From contig CAKMJT010000040.1 of assembly GCA_927407015.1 (NCBI GenBank), positions 1-46,022 of the forward strand: DNA of 46,022 nucleotides, in the 5' to 3' direction. The translations under genes were made by a program, and so were the position numbers. This DNA comes from an uncultured Proteiniphilum sp. Its GTDB lineage: Bacteria > Bacteroidota > Bacteroidia > Bacteroidales > Dysgonomonadaceae. Under the pieces are notes generated by a model. That model saw nothing but the letters and a program-made list of their open reading frames with translations. It was not told where the DNA came from and searched no databases. Position 1 is the first letter of the stretch, and each line of letters begins with the position of its first letter. Shown in pieces: positions 33,357 to 43,700 of the stretch.

Positions 33357-35054
33357 ATGCAGCAAATCAACGATTTCTTCAATCTACTACATCAATATAT
33401 AGGTGGAAACAACTGGTTTATTTTCTTACTGTTAGGCACAGGCGTGTTTTTCACAATTTACCTCCGATTTCCGCAAATCCGCTATTTCAGGCACGCTCTC
33501 CGTATAGTAAAAGGCAAATATGATAAAAAAAGCGATAAGGGAGACACCTCCCATTTTCAGGCATTGACCACAGCGCTGTCGGGGACAGTCGGCACCGGCA
33601 ATATTGCCGGTGTGGCGCTGGCTGTTCATCTGGGTGGTCCTGCCGCACTTTTCTGGATGCTGATAACCGCTTTTCTGGGTATGTGTACCAAGTTCGTGGA
33701 GGTAACACTCTCGCACAAATACCGTGATTTCGATGAAAAAGGGATGGTTGCCGGTGGCCCCATGTATTACATGAAGAAACGACTCAATATACCACTGAAA
33801 GGCGGCAGACAGATAAAAACAGGTTATTGGCTGGGGGGATTCTTTGCCATTGCCACTATTCTATCTTCCTTCGGTTCGGGCAGCCTGCCGCAAATTAACA
33901 GTATCTCCAACTCTATTTTCGCCACCTTCGGCGTGAGCCACATCATCACCGGAGGGGTGCTATCTGTTTTTCTGGCGCTGATCATCATTGGCGGTATCAA
34001 ACGAATAGCCATGGTTACCGCCCGATTGGTACCCTTTATGGCTATCATCTATTTTCTGGGAGCTTTCGCTGTCATTTTATTCAATTATCAACACATCATC
34101 CCATCCCTCGTTTCCATATTCCGGGATGTTTTTACGGGCACAGCGGCACTCGGTGGGTTCCTGGGTGCCGGCTTATCTTTTGCCTTTACAAATGGAGTGA
34201 ACCGCGGGCTCTTCTCCAACGAGGCAGGACAGGGATCGGCACCTATTGCCCATGCGGCGGCGAAGGCGCATGAACCTGTTTCTGAAGGGATGGTCGCCAT
34301 TCTGGAACCATTTATCGACACCATCGTCATCTGTTTCCTCACGGGATTGGTTCTTTTATCGTCAGGGGTATGGAACGAGAAACTGCCCAATCAGTTTCAA
34401 AAAACAGACATCGAAGTGCTGGCAGACAGCTATGATGATAATGTGGCTGACGATGTAAAGAAACTGAAGGATCACCTCAGTTATGCCGCCGGTGTGCCGC
34501 TATTTACCGGTGAATTAACTGTGATGAATGGGCAGATTGAGGGAAATCAATCCATTCTTCACGCACGTTCTCTGGCCGAGAACATAATGGTCAGAAAAGG
34601 AGGAGAGCTCTATAACGGCAAGATCACCGTTGCAGGGGGAAAGGTGACAAATAGCGCCAACGATTTGACATTCTCGGGTTACTCGCTGATCCATAGCGCA
34701 CCCCTCACAACAGTGGCCTATACCCGTAGTTTTCTGGGTAATTTCGGGAAGTATATTGTCGCCATTGGCTTATTACTGTTTGCTTTTTCCACGGCCATTG
34801 CCTGGTCCTATTACGGTGACAGGGCCGTGACCTATCTTATCGGAGCAAGATATGTGACGGGTTACAGGATTATTTTCGTCATTGGCTTTTTCCTGGCCTC
34901 ATTCACCGATACCACCATCATCTGGAATCTGTCGCTGCTCACAGTGGCTTTTATGGCTATTCCCAATCTTATAGGGCTGCTGGTACTGCACCGGGAAGTG
35001 AAAACAACCATCCGGGACTACTGGACAGAATTCAGGAAGGAGATTCCATCATAA
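33357..35054 (+). CDS. AgcS-family Na+/H+:alanine (amino-acid) symporter with large insertion
   Basis: The 565-residue membrane protein carries the AgcS signature: LTTALSGTVGTGNIAGVALAVHLGGPAALFWM, then EGMVAGGPMYYM-like and NRGLFSNEAGQGSAPIAHAAAK. It should import alanine, glycine or similar amino acids with a cation. Usual members have ~450-500 residues. Here residues ~341-455, between two membrane segments, are an extra hydrophilic, beta-rich block (MNGQIEGNQSI, GGELYNGKITVAGGKV). It is co-transcribed with the DUF1080 gene. Its stop overlaps the stop of the convergent SDR gene by 6 bases. Confidence 0.9.
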   Translation: MQQINDFFNLLHQYIGGNNWFIFLLLGTGVFFTIYLRFPQIRYFRHALRIVKGKYDKKSDKGDTSHFQALTTALSGTVGTGNIAGVALAVHLGGPAALFWMLITAFLGMCTKFVEVTLSHKYRDFDEKGMVAGGPMYYMKKRLNIPLKGGRQIKTGYWLGGFFAIATILSSFGSGSLPQINSISNSIFATFGVSHIITGGVLSVFLALIIIGGIKRIAMVTARLVPFMAIIYFLGAFAVILFNYQHIIPSLVSIFRDVFTGTAALGGFLGAGLSFAFTNGVNRGLFSNEAGQGSAPIAHAAAKAHEPVSEGMVAILEPFIDTIVICFLTGLVLLSSGVWNEKLPNQFQKTDIEVLADSYDDNVADDVKKLKDHLSYAAGVPLFTGELTVMNGQIEGNQSILHARSLAENIMVRKGGELYNGKITVAGGKVTNSANDLTFSGYSLIHSAPLTTVAYTRSFLGNFGKYIVAIGLLLFAFSTAIAWSYYGDRAVTYLIGARYVTGYRIIFVIGFFLASFTDTTIIWNLSLLTVAFMAIPNLIGLLVLHREVKTTIRDYWTEFRKEIPS

Positions 35055-35837
35055 CAATCCGTTCAGCGTCCCTCCGTCGATCTGGATTGTAGTGCCATTC
35101 ACGGAGCGGGCCTGATCAGAACACAGGTAGCAGACCAGGTCACCCAGCTCCTGCGGATCCATATAACGTTTGTGCGGGAAAGCGGTAATTGCTTTTTGTT
35201 CATATTCCGCCATCGTCATCCCTTCTTCTTCTGCCCTCACCTGCATCAGTTGTGTCACCCGATCTGTTTTAAAATAGCCAGGACATACGTTGTTGATGGT
35301 AATCCCTTGTGAGATGAGTTCTTTGCTGATGGTCTTGGCGTAACTCACCACCGCGGCCCTGAAGATATTGGAGAGCACCATATTGGGAGCGGGCTCTTTC
35401 ACCGTAATGGAGGTGATATTTACAATCCTGCCCCATCCGTTCTTCTCCATATAAGGCAGACAGAGGCGGATCATCCTGATATTGTATTTCAATACCGATG
35501 CATAGGCCTCATCCAGATCTTCTTCCGTGATATCGCGGAATGTGCCGGGCCTGGGACCGCCCGAGTTGTTCACCAGGATATCGATTCGCCCGAAACGGGC
35601 GATGGTTTCACGCACTATACGGACGTTATCATCACTATTGGCCATATCCACAGCAAGAGCCAGCGTTCGTACACCCAGTGATTCTATCTCCTGTTGTGTT
35701 TGTCTCAGTGCTGCAATATTTCTGGCACATAAAACAATATTCACACCCTCAAGCGCCAGTGCGATGGCACATGCCTTACCCAATCCCTTGCTGCTACCGC
35801 AGATGATAGCTGTCTTTCCCTGTAAGTTGAAGTTCAT
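35049..35837 (-). CDS. SDR-family oxidoreductase lacking the YxxxK pair
   Basis: I start at ATG 35837 (262 residues, MNFNLQGKTAIICGSSKGLGKA); upstream in-frame ATGs add unrelated residues. The cofactor motif GSSKGLG (14-20), NNSGG (90-94) and IVNITS (S143) are present. However, the positions expected for catalytic Tyr and Lys are S156 and R160 (SNIFR). Such SNxxRA proteins form a recognisable SDR branch close to FabG, whose activity I cannot state. The C-terminal DGGTLNGLL is usual. The gene is single and lies divergently from metG. Confidence 0.83.
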   Translation of the reverse strand: MNFNLQGKTAIICGSSKGLGKACAIALALEGVNIVLCARNIAALRQTQQEIESLGVRTLALAVDMANSDDNVRIVRETIARFGRIDILVNNSGGPRPGTFRDITEEDLDEAYASVLKYNIRMIRLCLPYMEKNGWGRIVNITSITVKEPAPNMVLSNIFRAAVVSYAKTISKELISQGITINNVCPGYFKTDRVTQLMQVRAEEEGMTMAEYEQKAITAFPHKRYMDPQELGDLVCYLCSDQARSVNGTTIQIDGGTLNGLL

Positions 35838-35942
35838 ACCGTTTCCTTTTATTATTATCATACTATAACACGTAAAAAAGAGCGGTTGTTTATCGTTTGT
35901 CGATATTTCATTGAATCGCACATTAGAAAGAGCGTTTTTTGT

Positions 35943-35950
35943 TACCTTTG
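35943..35950 (+). promoter_or_regulatory. -7 box TACCTTTG for metG
   Basis: TACCTTTG fits TAnnTTTG exactly and ends 21 bases before the metG ATG at 35972, in the divergent SDR/metG spacer. Confidence 0.6.
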
Positions 35951-35971
35951 CATCCTATTTCTGAAAGATTT

Positions 35972-38014
35972 ATGTCAAAACAATTCAAACGCACCCTGAT
36001 CACATCGGCCCTGCCCTACGCCAACGGGCCGGTACATATCGGACACCTGGCAGGTGTGTATGTACCTGCCGATATTTACGCCCGCTATCTGAGGCTGAAA
36101 GGCGAAGAAGTCCTCTTTGTCGGCGGCTCCGACGAACACGGTGTCCCCATCACTATCAAAGCCCGTAAAGAAGGCGTCACGCCTCAGGATATCGTGGACA
36201 GATACCATGGAGTGATCAAGCAATCGTTCAGTGAGTTTGGCATCACCTTCGATATCTATTCGCGTACCACGTCGGATATTCACAGGAAAACAGCCTCCGG
36301 CATTTTCCGTACATTGTATGATAAGGGGGAGCTCACCGAACAGGAGAGTGAGCAATATTACGATGAGGAGGCAGGACAGTTCCTTGCCGACCGATACATC
36401 ACCGGCGGCTGCCCACACTGCGGGAACAAAAGAGCTTATGGCGACCAGTGCGAGCAGTGCGGCACCTCTCTCAGCCCGAACGACCTGATCAATCCCAAAT
36501 CCACCCTTAGCGGAAGCGTTCCGGTGATGCGGACGACCAGGCACTGGTATCTTCCACTCGACAAACACGAAGCATGGCTGCGTCAGTGGATCCTGGAGAA
36601 TCATAAAGAATGGAAGACCAATGTGTACGGGCAGTGTAAGTCGTGGCTCGACCTGGGACTGCAGCCGCGGGCGGTGAGTCGTGATCTCGACTGGGGCGTA
36701 CCTGTCCCCGTGGAGGGTGCTGAAGGCAAGGTGCTGTATGTCTGGTTTGATGCACCCATTGGCTACATCTCCAACACCAAGGAGCTGCTGCCCGATGATT
36801 GGGAGAAATGGTGGAAGGATGAAGATACCAAACTGGTGCATTTCATCGGGAAAGACAATATTGTCTTCCACTGTATTGTTTTCCCTGCAATGCTGAAGGC
36901 GGAAGGATCATATATCCTGCCGGAGAATGTACCGGCCAATGAGTTTCTGAATCTGGAGGGAGACAAAATATCCACCTCCCGCAACTGGGCGGTATGGCTG
37001 CACGAGTATCTGGAGGAGTTTCCCGGTAAACAGGATGTGCTGCGCTATGTGCTCACCGCCAATGCGCCGGAGACCAAGGACAATGATTTCACCTGGAAGG
37101 ATTTCCAGGCACGCAACAACAATGAGCTGGTGGCCGTGCTGGGTAACTTTGTGAACCGGGCGCTGGTGCTCACCCAAATGTATTTCAACAACAAAGTACC
37201 TGCCATGGGCGAACTGACCCAATACGACCGCGATACCATCGCAGAGGCAAGACAGGTTAAGCAGGCCGTGGAACAGCAACTGGAGACCTACCATTTCCGG
37301 GAAGCACAGAAAGAAGCAATGAACCTGGCCCGCATCGGCAACAAGTATCTGGCCGACACGGAACCGTGGAAAACGGCCAAAACTGATATGGAACGCACGG
37401 CGACCATCCTCAATATTGCACTGCAGATCACGGCCAACCTCTCCATCGTTTTTGAACCCTTCCTGCCCTTCTCCACGGTGAAGCTGCGTACATTCCTGCA
37501 TATAGAGGCGCTGCAGTGGGATCTGCTGGGGGCCTTTGATCTGCTTCCTGAGGGGCATTTACTGGGTAAAGCCGAACTGTTGTTCGAAAAGATAGAGGAT
37601 GAGGTGATTGAGCAACAGATTCAAAAGCTGCTCGAAACGAAGAAAGCAAATGAAGCAACCATTTACCGGGCAAAACCGGTGAAAGATAATATCCTGTTCG
37701 ACACTTTTGAGAAACTGGATATCCGCGTAGGCACCGTGCTGGAATGCGAGCGGGTGCCCAAATCCGACAAGTTACTCCGTTTCCTGCTCGACGACGGCCT
37801 GCAGCAGCGAACCATCCTCTCGGGAATTGCGGCATACTATCCCAATCCCGCGGAATTGACCGGCAGGCAGGTCTGTTTTATCGCGAATCTGGAACCCAGA
37901 AAAATGAGGGGAATCCTCTCGGAGGGCATGATCCTTTCGGCTGAGAATGCCGATGGCACGCTTGTACTGGTAGCGCCCACCAAAGAGGTGATGCCAGGCA
38001 GTATGATTTTGTGA
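35972..38014 (+). CDS. metG: Methionyl-tRNA synthetase
   Basis: The 680-residue protein starts at ATG 35972. The class I motif is [12 protein letters not shown], and the second signature appears as [12 protein letters not shown]. The zinc knuckle is [18 protein letters not shown] (about residues 147-164). The C-terminal ~110 residues are the Trbp111-like tRNA-binding/dimerisation domain ([29 protein letters not shown]). It charges both initiator and elongator tRNA-Met. It stands alone, ended by a probable hairpin at 38046-38082. Confidence 0.97.
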   Translation: MSKQFKRTLITSALPYANGPVHIGHLAGVYVPADIYARYLRLKGEEVLFVGGSDEHGVPITIKARKEGVTPQDIVDRYHGVIKQSFSEFGITFDIYSRTTSDIHRKTASGIFRTLYDKGELTEQESEQYYDEEAGQFLADRYITGGCPHCGNKRAYGDQCEQCGTSLSPNDLINPKSTLSGSVPVMRTTRHWYLPLDKHEAWLRQWILENHKEWKTNVYGQCKSWLDLGLQPRAVSRDLDWGVPVPVEGAEGKVLYVWFDAPIGYISNTKELLPDDWEKWWKDEDTKLVHFIGKDNIVFHCIVFPAMLKAEGSYILPENVPANEFLNLEGDKISTSRNWAVWLHEYLEEFPGKQDVLRYVLTANAPETKDNDFTWKDFQARNNNELVAVLGNFVNRALVLTQMYFNNKVPAMGELTQYDRDTIAEARQVKQAVEQQLETYHFREAQKEAMNLARIGNKYLADTEPWKTAKTDMERTATILNIALQITANLSIVFEPFLPFSTVKLRTFLHIEALQWDLLGAFDLLPEGHLLGKAELLFEKIEDEVIEQQIQKLLETKKANEATIYRAKPVKDNILFDTFEKLDIRVGTVLECERVPKSDKLLRFLLDDGLQQRTILSGIAAYYPNPAELTGRQVCFIANLEPRKMRGILSEGMILSAENADGTLVLVAPTKEVMPGSMIL

Positions 38015-38045
38015 ACGACGGCACCTGTCCCTGCATAGGAATCAC

Positions 38046-38082
38046 CATCGGGAATCGATTTTGATTCCCTGGTTCTTTCTTT
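38046..38082 (+). terminator. Probable terminator after metG
   Basis: GGGAATC (38050-38056) pairs with GATTCCC (38063-38069) around a 6-base loop, with outer CCA/TGG pairing after a 2-base bulge. A T-rich stretch, GGTTCTTTCTTT, follows. The U-run is interrupted, so termination may be partial. Confidence 0.5.
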
Positions 38083-38142
38083 GTCGGAACATCAGTGAAA
38101 TAAAGAAACCTCAACAGAATAGTATTTCCCCAGAATAAAATG

Positions 38143-38150
38143 TAAATTTG
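38143..38150 (+). promoter_or_regulatory. -7 box TAAATTTG for the YfhO-like gene
   Basis: TAAATTTG fits TAnnTTTG and lies 27 bases before the ATG at 38178. Confidence 0.55.
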
Positions 38151-38177
38151 TGGTTTTAACAGCAGACGACAAAACCA

Positions 38178-40679
38178 ATGAACAAAACTGGCGAATTCAA
38201 AAAAAACCTTCCCGATCTGATCGCGATTGCGGCGTTTATCCTCATCTCATTCATCTACTTTGCTCCGGCAGTCATGGATGGCCGTGTGATTGCGCAGCAC
38301 GACTCGCTGGCAGCCATCGGACAAGGACAGGAACAACGTGATTATATGGAGCGTCACGATGGTAAACGCACCCGCTGGAACATCTCCATGTTCAGCGGCA
38401 TGCCGTCGTATCAGATGAGCCCCACCTACGACTCCTCCCAGCCACAGGATATGGCGAAAAAGGCCTATTCCCTTTTCCTGCCGAATTACGTTTATCTGCT
38501 CTTTATCATGCTACTGGGCTTCTACATCCTGATGCGTTCCCTCCGGGCATCACCACTAATCAGTGCATTGGGTGCCATTGTATGGGCTTTTTCATCCTAT
38601 TTCTTCATCCTGATTGCGGCAGGGCATCTCTGGAAATTTATCACCCTGGCCTACATACCGCCTACTCTCGCCGGCCTGGTTTATATATACCGGAAAAAAT
38701 ATCTGCTTGGGGGACTGCTTTTCATGATCTTCGTGGCATTTCAGATATCGGCCAACCACTTACAGATGACCTATTATTTTCTGTTTGTGATGTTGTTCAT
38801 CGTGATTGCCTTTTTGGTGGAAGCGATCCGGGAAAAACAACTGCCCGATTTTCTGAGATCGACTGCCGTATTGCTTTTTGCCGGGATCATCGGGGTAGCA
38901 GCAAATGCCAGTAACCTGTACCACACCTATGAATATTCCAAAGAAACCATGCGCGGCAAATCGGAGCTGACCCATCATGGAGAAGAGAACAAAACCGATG
39001 ACGGGCTGGAGCGCGATTACATCACTGCATGGAGTTACGGCATCGGCGAAACATGGACACTGCTGGTACCCAACACCAAAGGAGGAGCCTCTGTCCCAAT
39101 CTCCGAAAATGAGCGTGCGATGAGCAAAGCGCGACCCGAATACAGCCAACTTTACCAACAAATCGGCCAATATTGGGGTGAACAACCCGGGACCTCGGGG
39201 CCGGTGTATGTAGGTGCTTTTGTACTGATGTTATTCATTCTTGGCCTTTTCATTGTGAAGGGGCCCATCAAATGGGCGCTGCTGGCAGGAACCATTTTTT
39301 CGATCCTGCTCTCGTGGGGAAAAAACCTGATGCCACTGACCGATTTTTTTATCGACTACGTGCCGATGTATAACAAATTCCGGGCGGTATCATCCATTCT
39401 GGTGATTGCAGAGTTCTGTATACCTCTGTTGGGAGCACTGGCCGTGAAAGAGATCATTGAGAAACCGGATCTGCTTAAAAACAACCGGAGACCCCTCTAT
39501 ATAAGTCTGGGACTGACAGCAGGTATTGCCCTGCTCTTTGCAATGGTACCCAGGCTCTTTTTTCACTCGTTTATCTCTTCTTCCGAGATGATGGCACTGC
39601 AATCACTGCCTCCGGAACACGTTCAGGTAGTGATGACCAACCTGACTGATATGCGTGTGGCACTGTTTACTACTGATGCATGGCGCAGTTTCTTCATTAT
39701 TGCCATCAGCACCACGTTGGTCTGGCTCTTTTTACAGAAAAAGATAAAGGCAGAATGGATGATTGCCGGAGTCCTGTTGCTCTGCCTTGCGGATATGTGG
39801 GATGTGAATAAGCGTTATCTGAACGATGCCGACTTTGTGCCGGAAAACAACCCACAGCAAATGTTTACAAAATCACCAGCCGATGAGGTAATTCTGCAGG
39901 ACACCACGAAATACTACCGGGTGCTGAATATGGCCACCAGCACTTTTAACGACGGGATAACACCCTACTGGCATAAGGTCATCGGAGGGTATCATGCGGC
40001 AAAACTGCGCCGCTACCAGGATCTGATCGATCTGCATCTCACCGGTGAGATGACGGCGCTGCAGGAGGATATCATCCGTACACAAGGTTCAATGGACTCG
40101 GTAGATGCCGACCGGTTTAAGGTGCTGAACATGCTCAATGCCAAATGGATCATTATGCCGGCCCAGGGAGGCAGCACGATTCCCGTTGAAAACCCTTACG
40201 CCATGGGCAACGCCTGGTTTGTGGATGATCTCCGGTTTGTAGAAAGTGCGGATGAGGAGATTGATGCACTGGGAACCATCGATCTGTACAAAGTAGCAGT
40301 AGCCGATAAAAAATTTGAGGCTGTCTTCTCGGGATTCCAACCCACCCCGGCCGATTCGGCTTCCACCATATATCTGACGGATTATGATTCCGACTTTGTG
40401 AAATATGCTGTAGATGCAAAAAAAGAGGAACTCGCCGTTTTCTCTGAAGTCTATTATCCCAAAGGGTGGCAGATTAGCATCGACGGACAACCGGCAGAAA
40501 TGATTCGTGCCAATTATACCCTGCGCGCACTGCCTGTTCCCGCAGGAAAGCACACCATTGAGTTCCGTTTTGAACCGCAAAGTATCAAAGTGACGGACAC
40601 CATTGCGTATATCGCGCTGTTCATCATGCTCCTGACTGCGGTTGTTCTCATTTTAAATACGGTAAAAAGACGCTTTTAG
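38178..40679 (+). CDS. YfhO-like multi-pass membrane protein
   Basis: The 833-residue protein has about a dozen hydrophobic helices in two blocks and a large exported C-terminal domain (about residues 540-800), then a last helix near 808-828. The N-terminal APAVMDGRVIAQHDSLAAIGQGQEQ and the C-terminal FSEVYYPKGWQISIDGQPAEMIRANYTLRALPVPAGKH match the Bacteroidota YfhO family. Those proteins are GT-C-fold relatives linked to lipid- or wall-polymer glycosylation. Specific substrate is unknown. It is a single gene converging on the AddB-like nuclease gene. Confidence 0.85.
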   Translation: MNKTGEFKKNLPDLIAIAAFILISFIYFAPAVMDGRVIAQHDSLAAIGQGQEQRDYMERHDGKRTRWNISMFSGMPSYQMSPTYDSSQPQDMAKKAYSLFLPNYVYLLFIMLLGFYILMRSLRASPLISALGAIVWAFSSYFFILIAAGHLWKFITLAYIPPTLAGLVYIYRKKYLLGGLLFMIFVAFQISANHLQMTYYFLFVMLFIVIAFLVEAIREKQLPDFLRSTAVLLFAGIIGVAANASNLYHTYEYSKETMRGKSELTHHGEENKTDDGLERDYITAWSYGIGETWTLLVPNTKGGASVPISENERAMSKARPEYSQLYQQIGQYWGEQPGTSGPVYVGAFVLMLFILGLFIVKGPIKWALLAGTIFSILLSWGKNLMPLTDFFIDYVPMYNKFRAVSSILVIAEFCIPLLGALAVKEIIEKPDLLKNNRRPLYISLGLTAGIALLFAMVPRLFFHSFISSSEMMALQSLPPEHVQVVMTNLTDMRVALFTTDAWRSFFIIAISTTLVWLFLQKKIKAEWMIAGVLLLCLADMWDVNKRYLNDADFVPENNPQQMFTKSPADEVILQDTTKYYRVLNMATSTFNDGITPYWHKVIGGYHAAKLRRYQDLIDLHLTGEMTALQEDIIRTQGSMDSVDADRFKVLNMLNAKWIIMPAQGGSTIPVENPYAMGNAWFVDDLRFVESADEEIDALGTIDLYKVAVADKKFEAVFSGFQPTPADSASTIYLTDYDSDFVKYAVDAKKEELAVFSEVYYPKGWQISIDGQPAEMIRANYTLRALPVPAGKHTIEFRFEPQSIKVTDTIAYIALFIMLLTAVVLILNTVKRRF

Positions 40680-40759
40680 ATCTTACAGGATCCGGTAATC
40701 CCGGTGATGGAGCGGATATTGGATCCGGTGGGTAAATAGTATTATCCCACACGGCGCAT

Positions 40760-43700
40760 TTACCTGTTACACAAACTCTTAAAAGCGCACCATTCGCAGT
40801 TTTTCAGGTTGGTAGTTTGGGAAAAGGGTACCCCGGCATCAAAAATCTCTTCCAGGAGTGCATCAAAATACTCCTTGAATTCCGGCATATATACAGAGAT
40901 ATCGTCGATGGGATGTTTATCATATCGCACAGCAGGATCAAAATCTTTGAAAACAGTACGAAGATAATAAACGGCAGGCGCAAGTCTGGCACCGGGATTT
41001 TCCAGGAGATAAAATAACCCGTAAACAAACACTTGTAATATCTGGTAGGGGCGATTGTTTTTAGAAGCATCAAACAATTGCGGAATATCCTTAAAATCTG
41101 TACTTCCAGTGCCTGTTTTATAGTCGATAATGCGATGTGCCTCTCCCACCCTGTCGATGCGGTCGATACTGCCTTTAAAATTTACGGTCAGTGTGTCGTT
41201 TACCGGGTAGTAGGTATTGAACCGATACTCAGAGCCGATATACTGAAAAGGAGTAAACTGCTTATCCATCTCCAGCGTCTGCTTCACATAACTCCGCAAA
41301 ATCTCTCCGATCAGGTAATGCTGCCCCTGCAAAGGGCGCGGATTTCCCTCATCCCTGAAATAATACCGGGCGAAAGCTTTTTCTATAATCCCGGTAAGGG
41401 AGGCATCATCTTTCGCAATTCCGGAAAGGATGTCCGGCGTCACGGTCTTGTTATTGTACCGGTTATAGATGATTTCCATCAACCGGTGAAAAATGGAACC
41501 GAACACATCCGATTCAACCGACTCCTGTACTTCTGTCTCTTCCGAGAGACCTTCCACCGCCGTGAAATAGAATTTCAGGGGACAATCGATGTAATTGTTG
41601 ATGAGCGAAGCGGACAAAGACTTCTGATTCCCGCTCCGAAAATCATCCAGTTTTTGCATTACTCCGGCCGTTTTTGTTACCGATACAGGTGCCGACTCCG
41701 GAGCTGACACCTCGTAGGTCACCACACGCTCAGCAATCTTGAAAGCATCAGGATACAGATACTTCAGCTGATAAAAATAACGACTCACCTCGCCGGTCTG
41801 CATCTCTTCGGTGCGCGTATCGTACAGCATATATACCCGTTTAGCACGACTGATCATCCGGTAAAAATGATAGGCATAGGTGCTGTCCTGATGCTCATGG
41901 GTGGGCAACCCAAAACCCTTTCTCAGGGTGTAGGGGATGAATGAGCTGGAAGGATTTTTCAGCGGGAAAACACCTTCGTTCATCGAAAGGATGATCAGAT
42001 TCTCAAAATCGATGGCACGCGTTTCCAGGACTCCCATTACTTGTAAACCGGACAAGGGTTCACCGCTGAAAGCCACGCTGATGCTGTGCGCCAGTTTCTT
42101 CAGGAGCCTGAACCAGGTTTCCACCGTCATTTTTTCAGCCGCACGCAGGCGGTCCTGCAGCCGGGTTACTGTCTTATAATACTGTACAAGAAACTCCCGC
42201 TCCAGATCCAAGGAACGGCTGTTTCCCGATGGGAGATTTTCCTCCTCTTTTTCACCAACGCGCTTTTTCACATCCTTTTCTTCCGCATGTGTTCTCTCCT
42301 CTTTTCCTCCTGACAGCTTTTCATCATTTTTTTCTTCGATAAATTTTTCGTAGTTCTTTTCTGCAGGGAGTGTTTCACTGTTCTTTTCCGCAGTGAGCGC
42401 ATGATAAAGATAAGAGAAGATACGATGCAGGTAATCGCCGATCTCCTGCCACCGGGTCACGGGGGAAAACATCATCGTCAGCAGGGGATGGTCAGGTATC
42501 TCAGACTGTGGCACCACGATACGGTTGTACGTGAGTATGTACTCTTTCAGTGATTCCACTTCCGTGCTTGCTGCCCTGCTCACCAGCGGATGATTGAGCA
42601 GCGCTTTTACGTAACGGTGATAAAATGCCGTCTCCCCGTTCCAGGTGCGTAAATTCTGCTGCAAGAGCGCAATATGCTCTACCAAACTTGCAACAGAGGA
42701 ATGTGAGAGCCCATACCCCATGGTCACGTTGATCTTTCCGATCTCGTGGGGAATAGAATAAAGTACAGGTAACAACAGCTGCTCATCGGGCAGCACAATG
42801 GCCGTATGAATGGCCTCATTGGGATCAGGGATTGCCTTTGATGCAATCAAATCGGAAAGGAGATGCGTTACATGCTTGGCTTGTCCTGCCCCCGACGGAA
42901 CACCGATTACTTCGATGGTCGATTTCCCGGCCTTCTCTCCGGAGTCATTCAACCTGAATTTGGAGGGGAAACGGGTAAGATTATCCTGCACCCATAACGA
43001 TGCCCGGTTTTGGGTATCGTGCACAAACGGAGAGTCATAATCCCAATAAAAATCGGCCATATCCAGATTTTTCAGATGTTCCAGCAACAGCCTTTCGGCG
43101 GGAGTGAGCGCATTCAATCCCACAAATATATAGCTTTGGAACTGCCAATTATCCAGGTTGTCCTGTCCTGCTGGCCTGTACGAATTCGTTTGTTTTCCCG
43201 GAACACCTAATTCCCCAACCAGTGCACGCTCCGCCACCTCCCGGAACATCATCCCTTCATAGGCGAGGCCCTTCTCATGCAACCCGGCACGGAAAGAGGA
43301 ATAGAGTTCATACAATATCTGCCATGTCTCCTGAAATTTTTTCTTGGTCTCATTCTCACCCACCGGCATAAAATTGGTCCAGAAGCGACGGATGACATTT
43401 ATCTGGTCTTCCGTCAGGTGTGTAAGGTCATCATCCAACGATCTGAAATCATGCACATTTCGAAATAACTGTTTCGCATCGACCAGATACTTGTCCACAT
43501 CATCAAAGTCATTCAGTAGCATATCACCCCAGAATAAGAAATCGTCGAACGACTCATCGGAACCACTTATTTTCCCATAATGGCTATAAAGCATCACCAG
43601 CATCTCAATCCTGTCGGCAAGCTGATAGGAAGAAAGTAACACAAAAAGCTCCTGGATGGTGAGCATCGTGGGAGAGAAGAGCGGTTTACCGGCAATCTCC

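Noticed and set aside
35975..36871. 298-codon frame antisense to metG
   Set aside because: It is an antisense shadow of the conserved MetRS catalytic domain with no domain of its own.
40688..40728. Duplicated GGATCCGGT word between the YfhO-like and nuclease genes
   Set aside because: Two 9-base copies in a GC-rich 80-base spacer are too little to support a repeat element or regulatory site.
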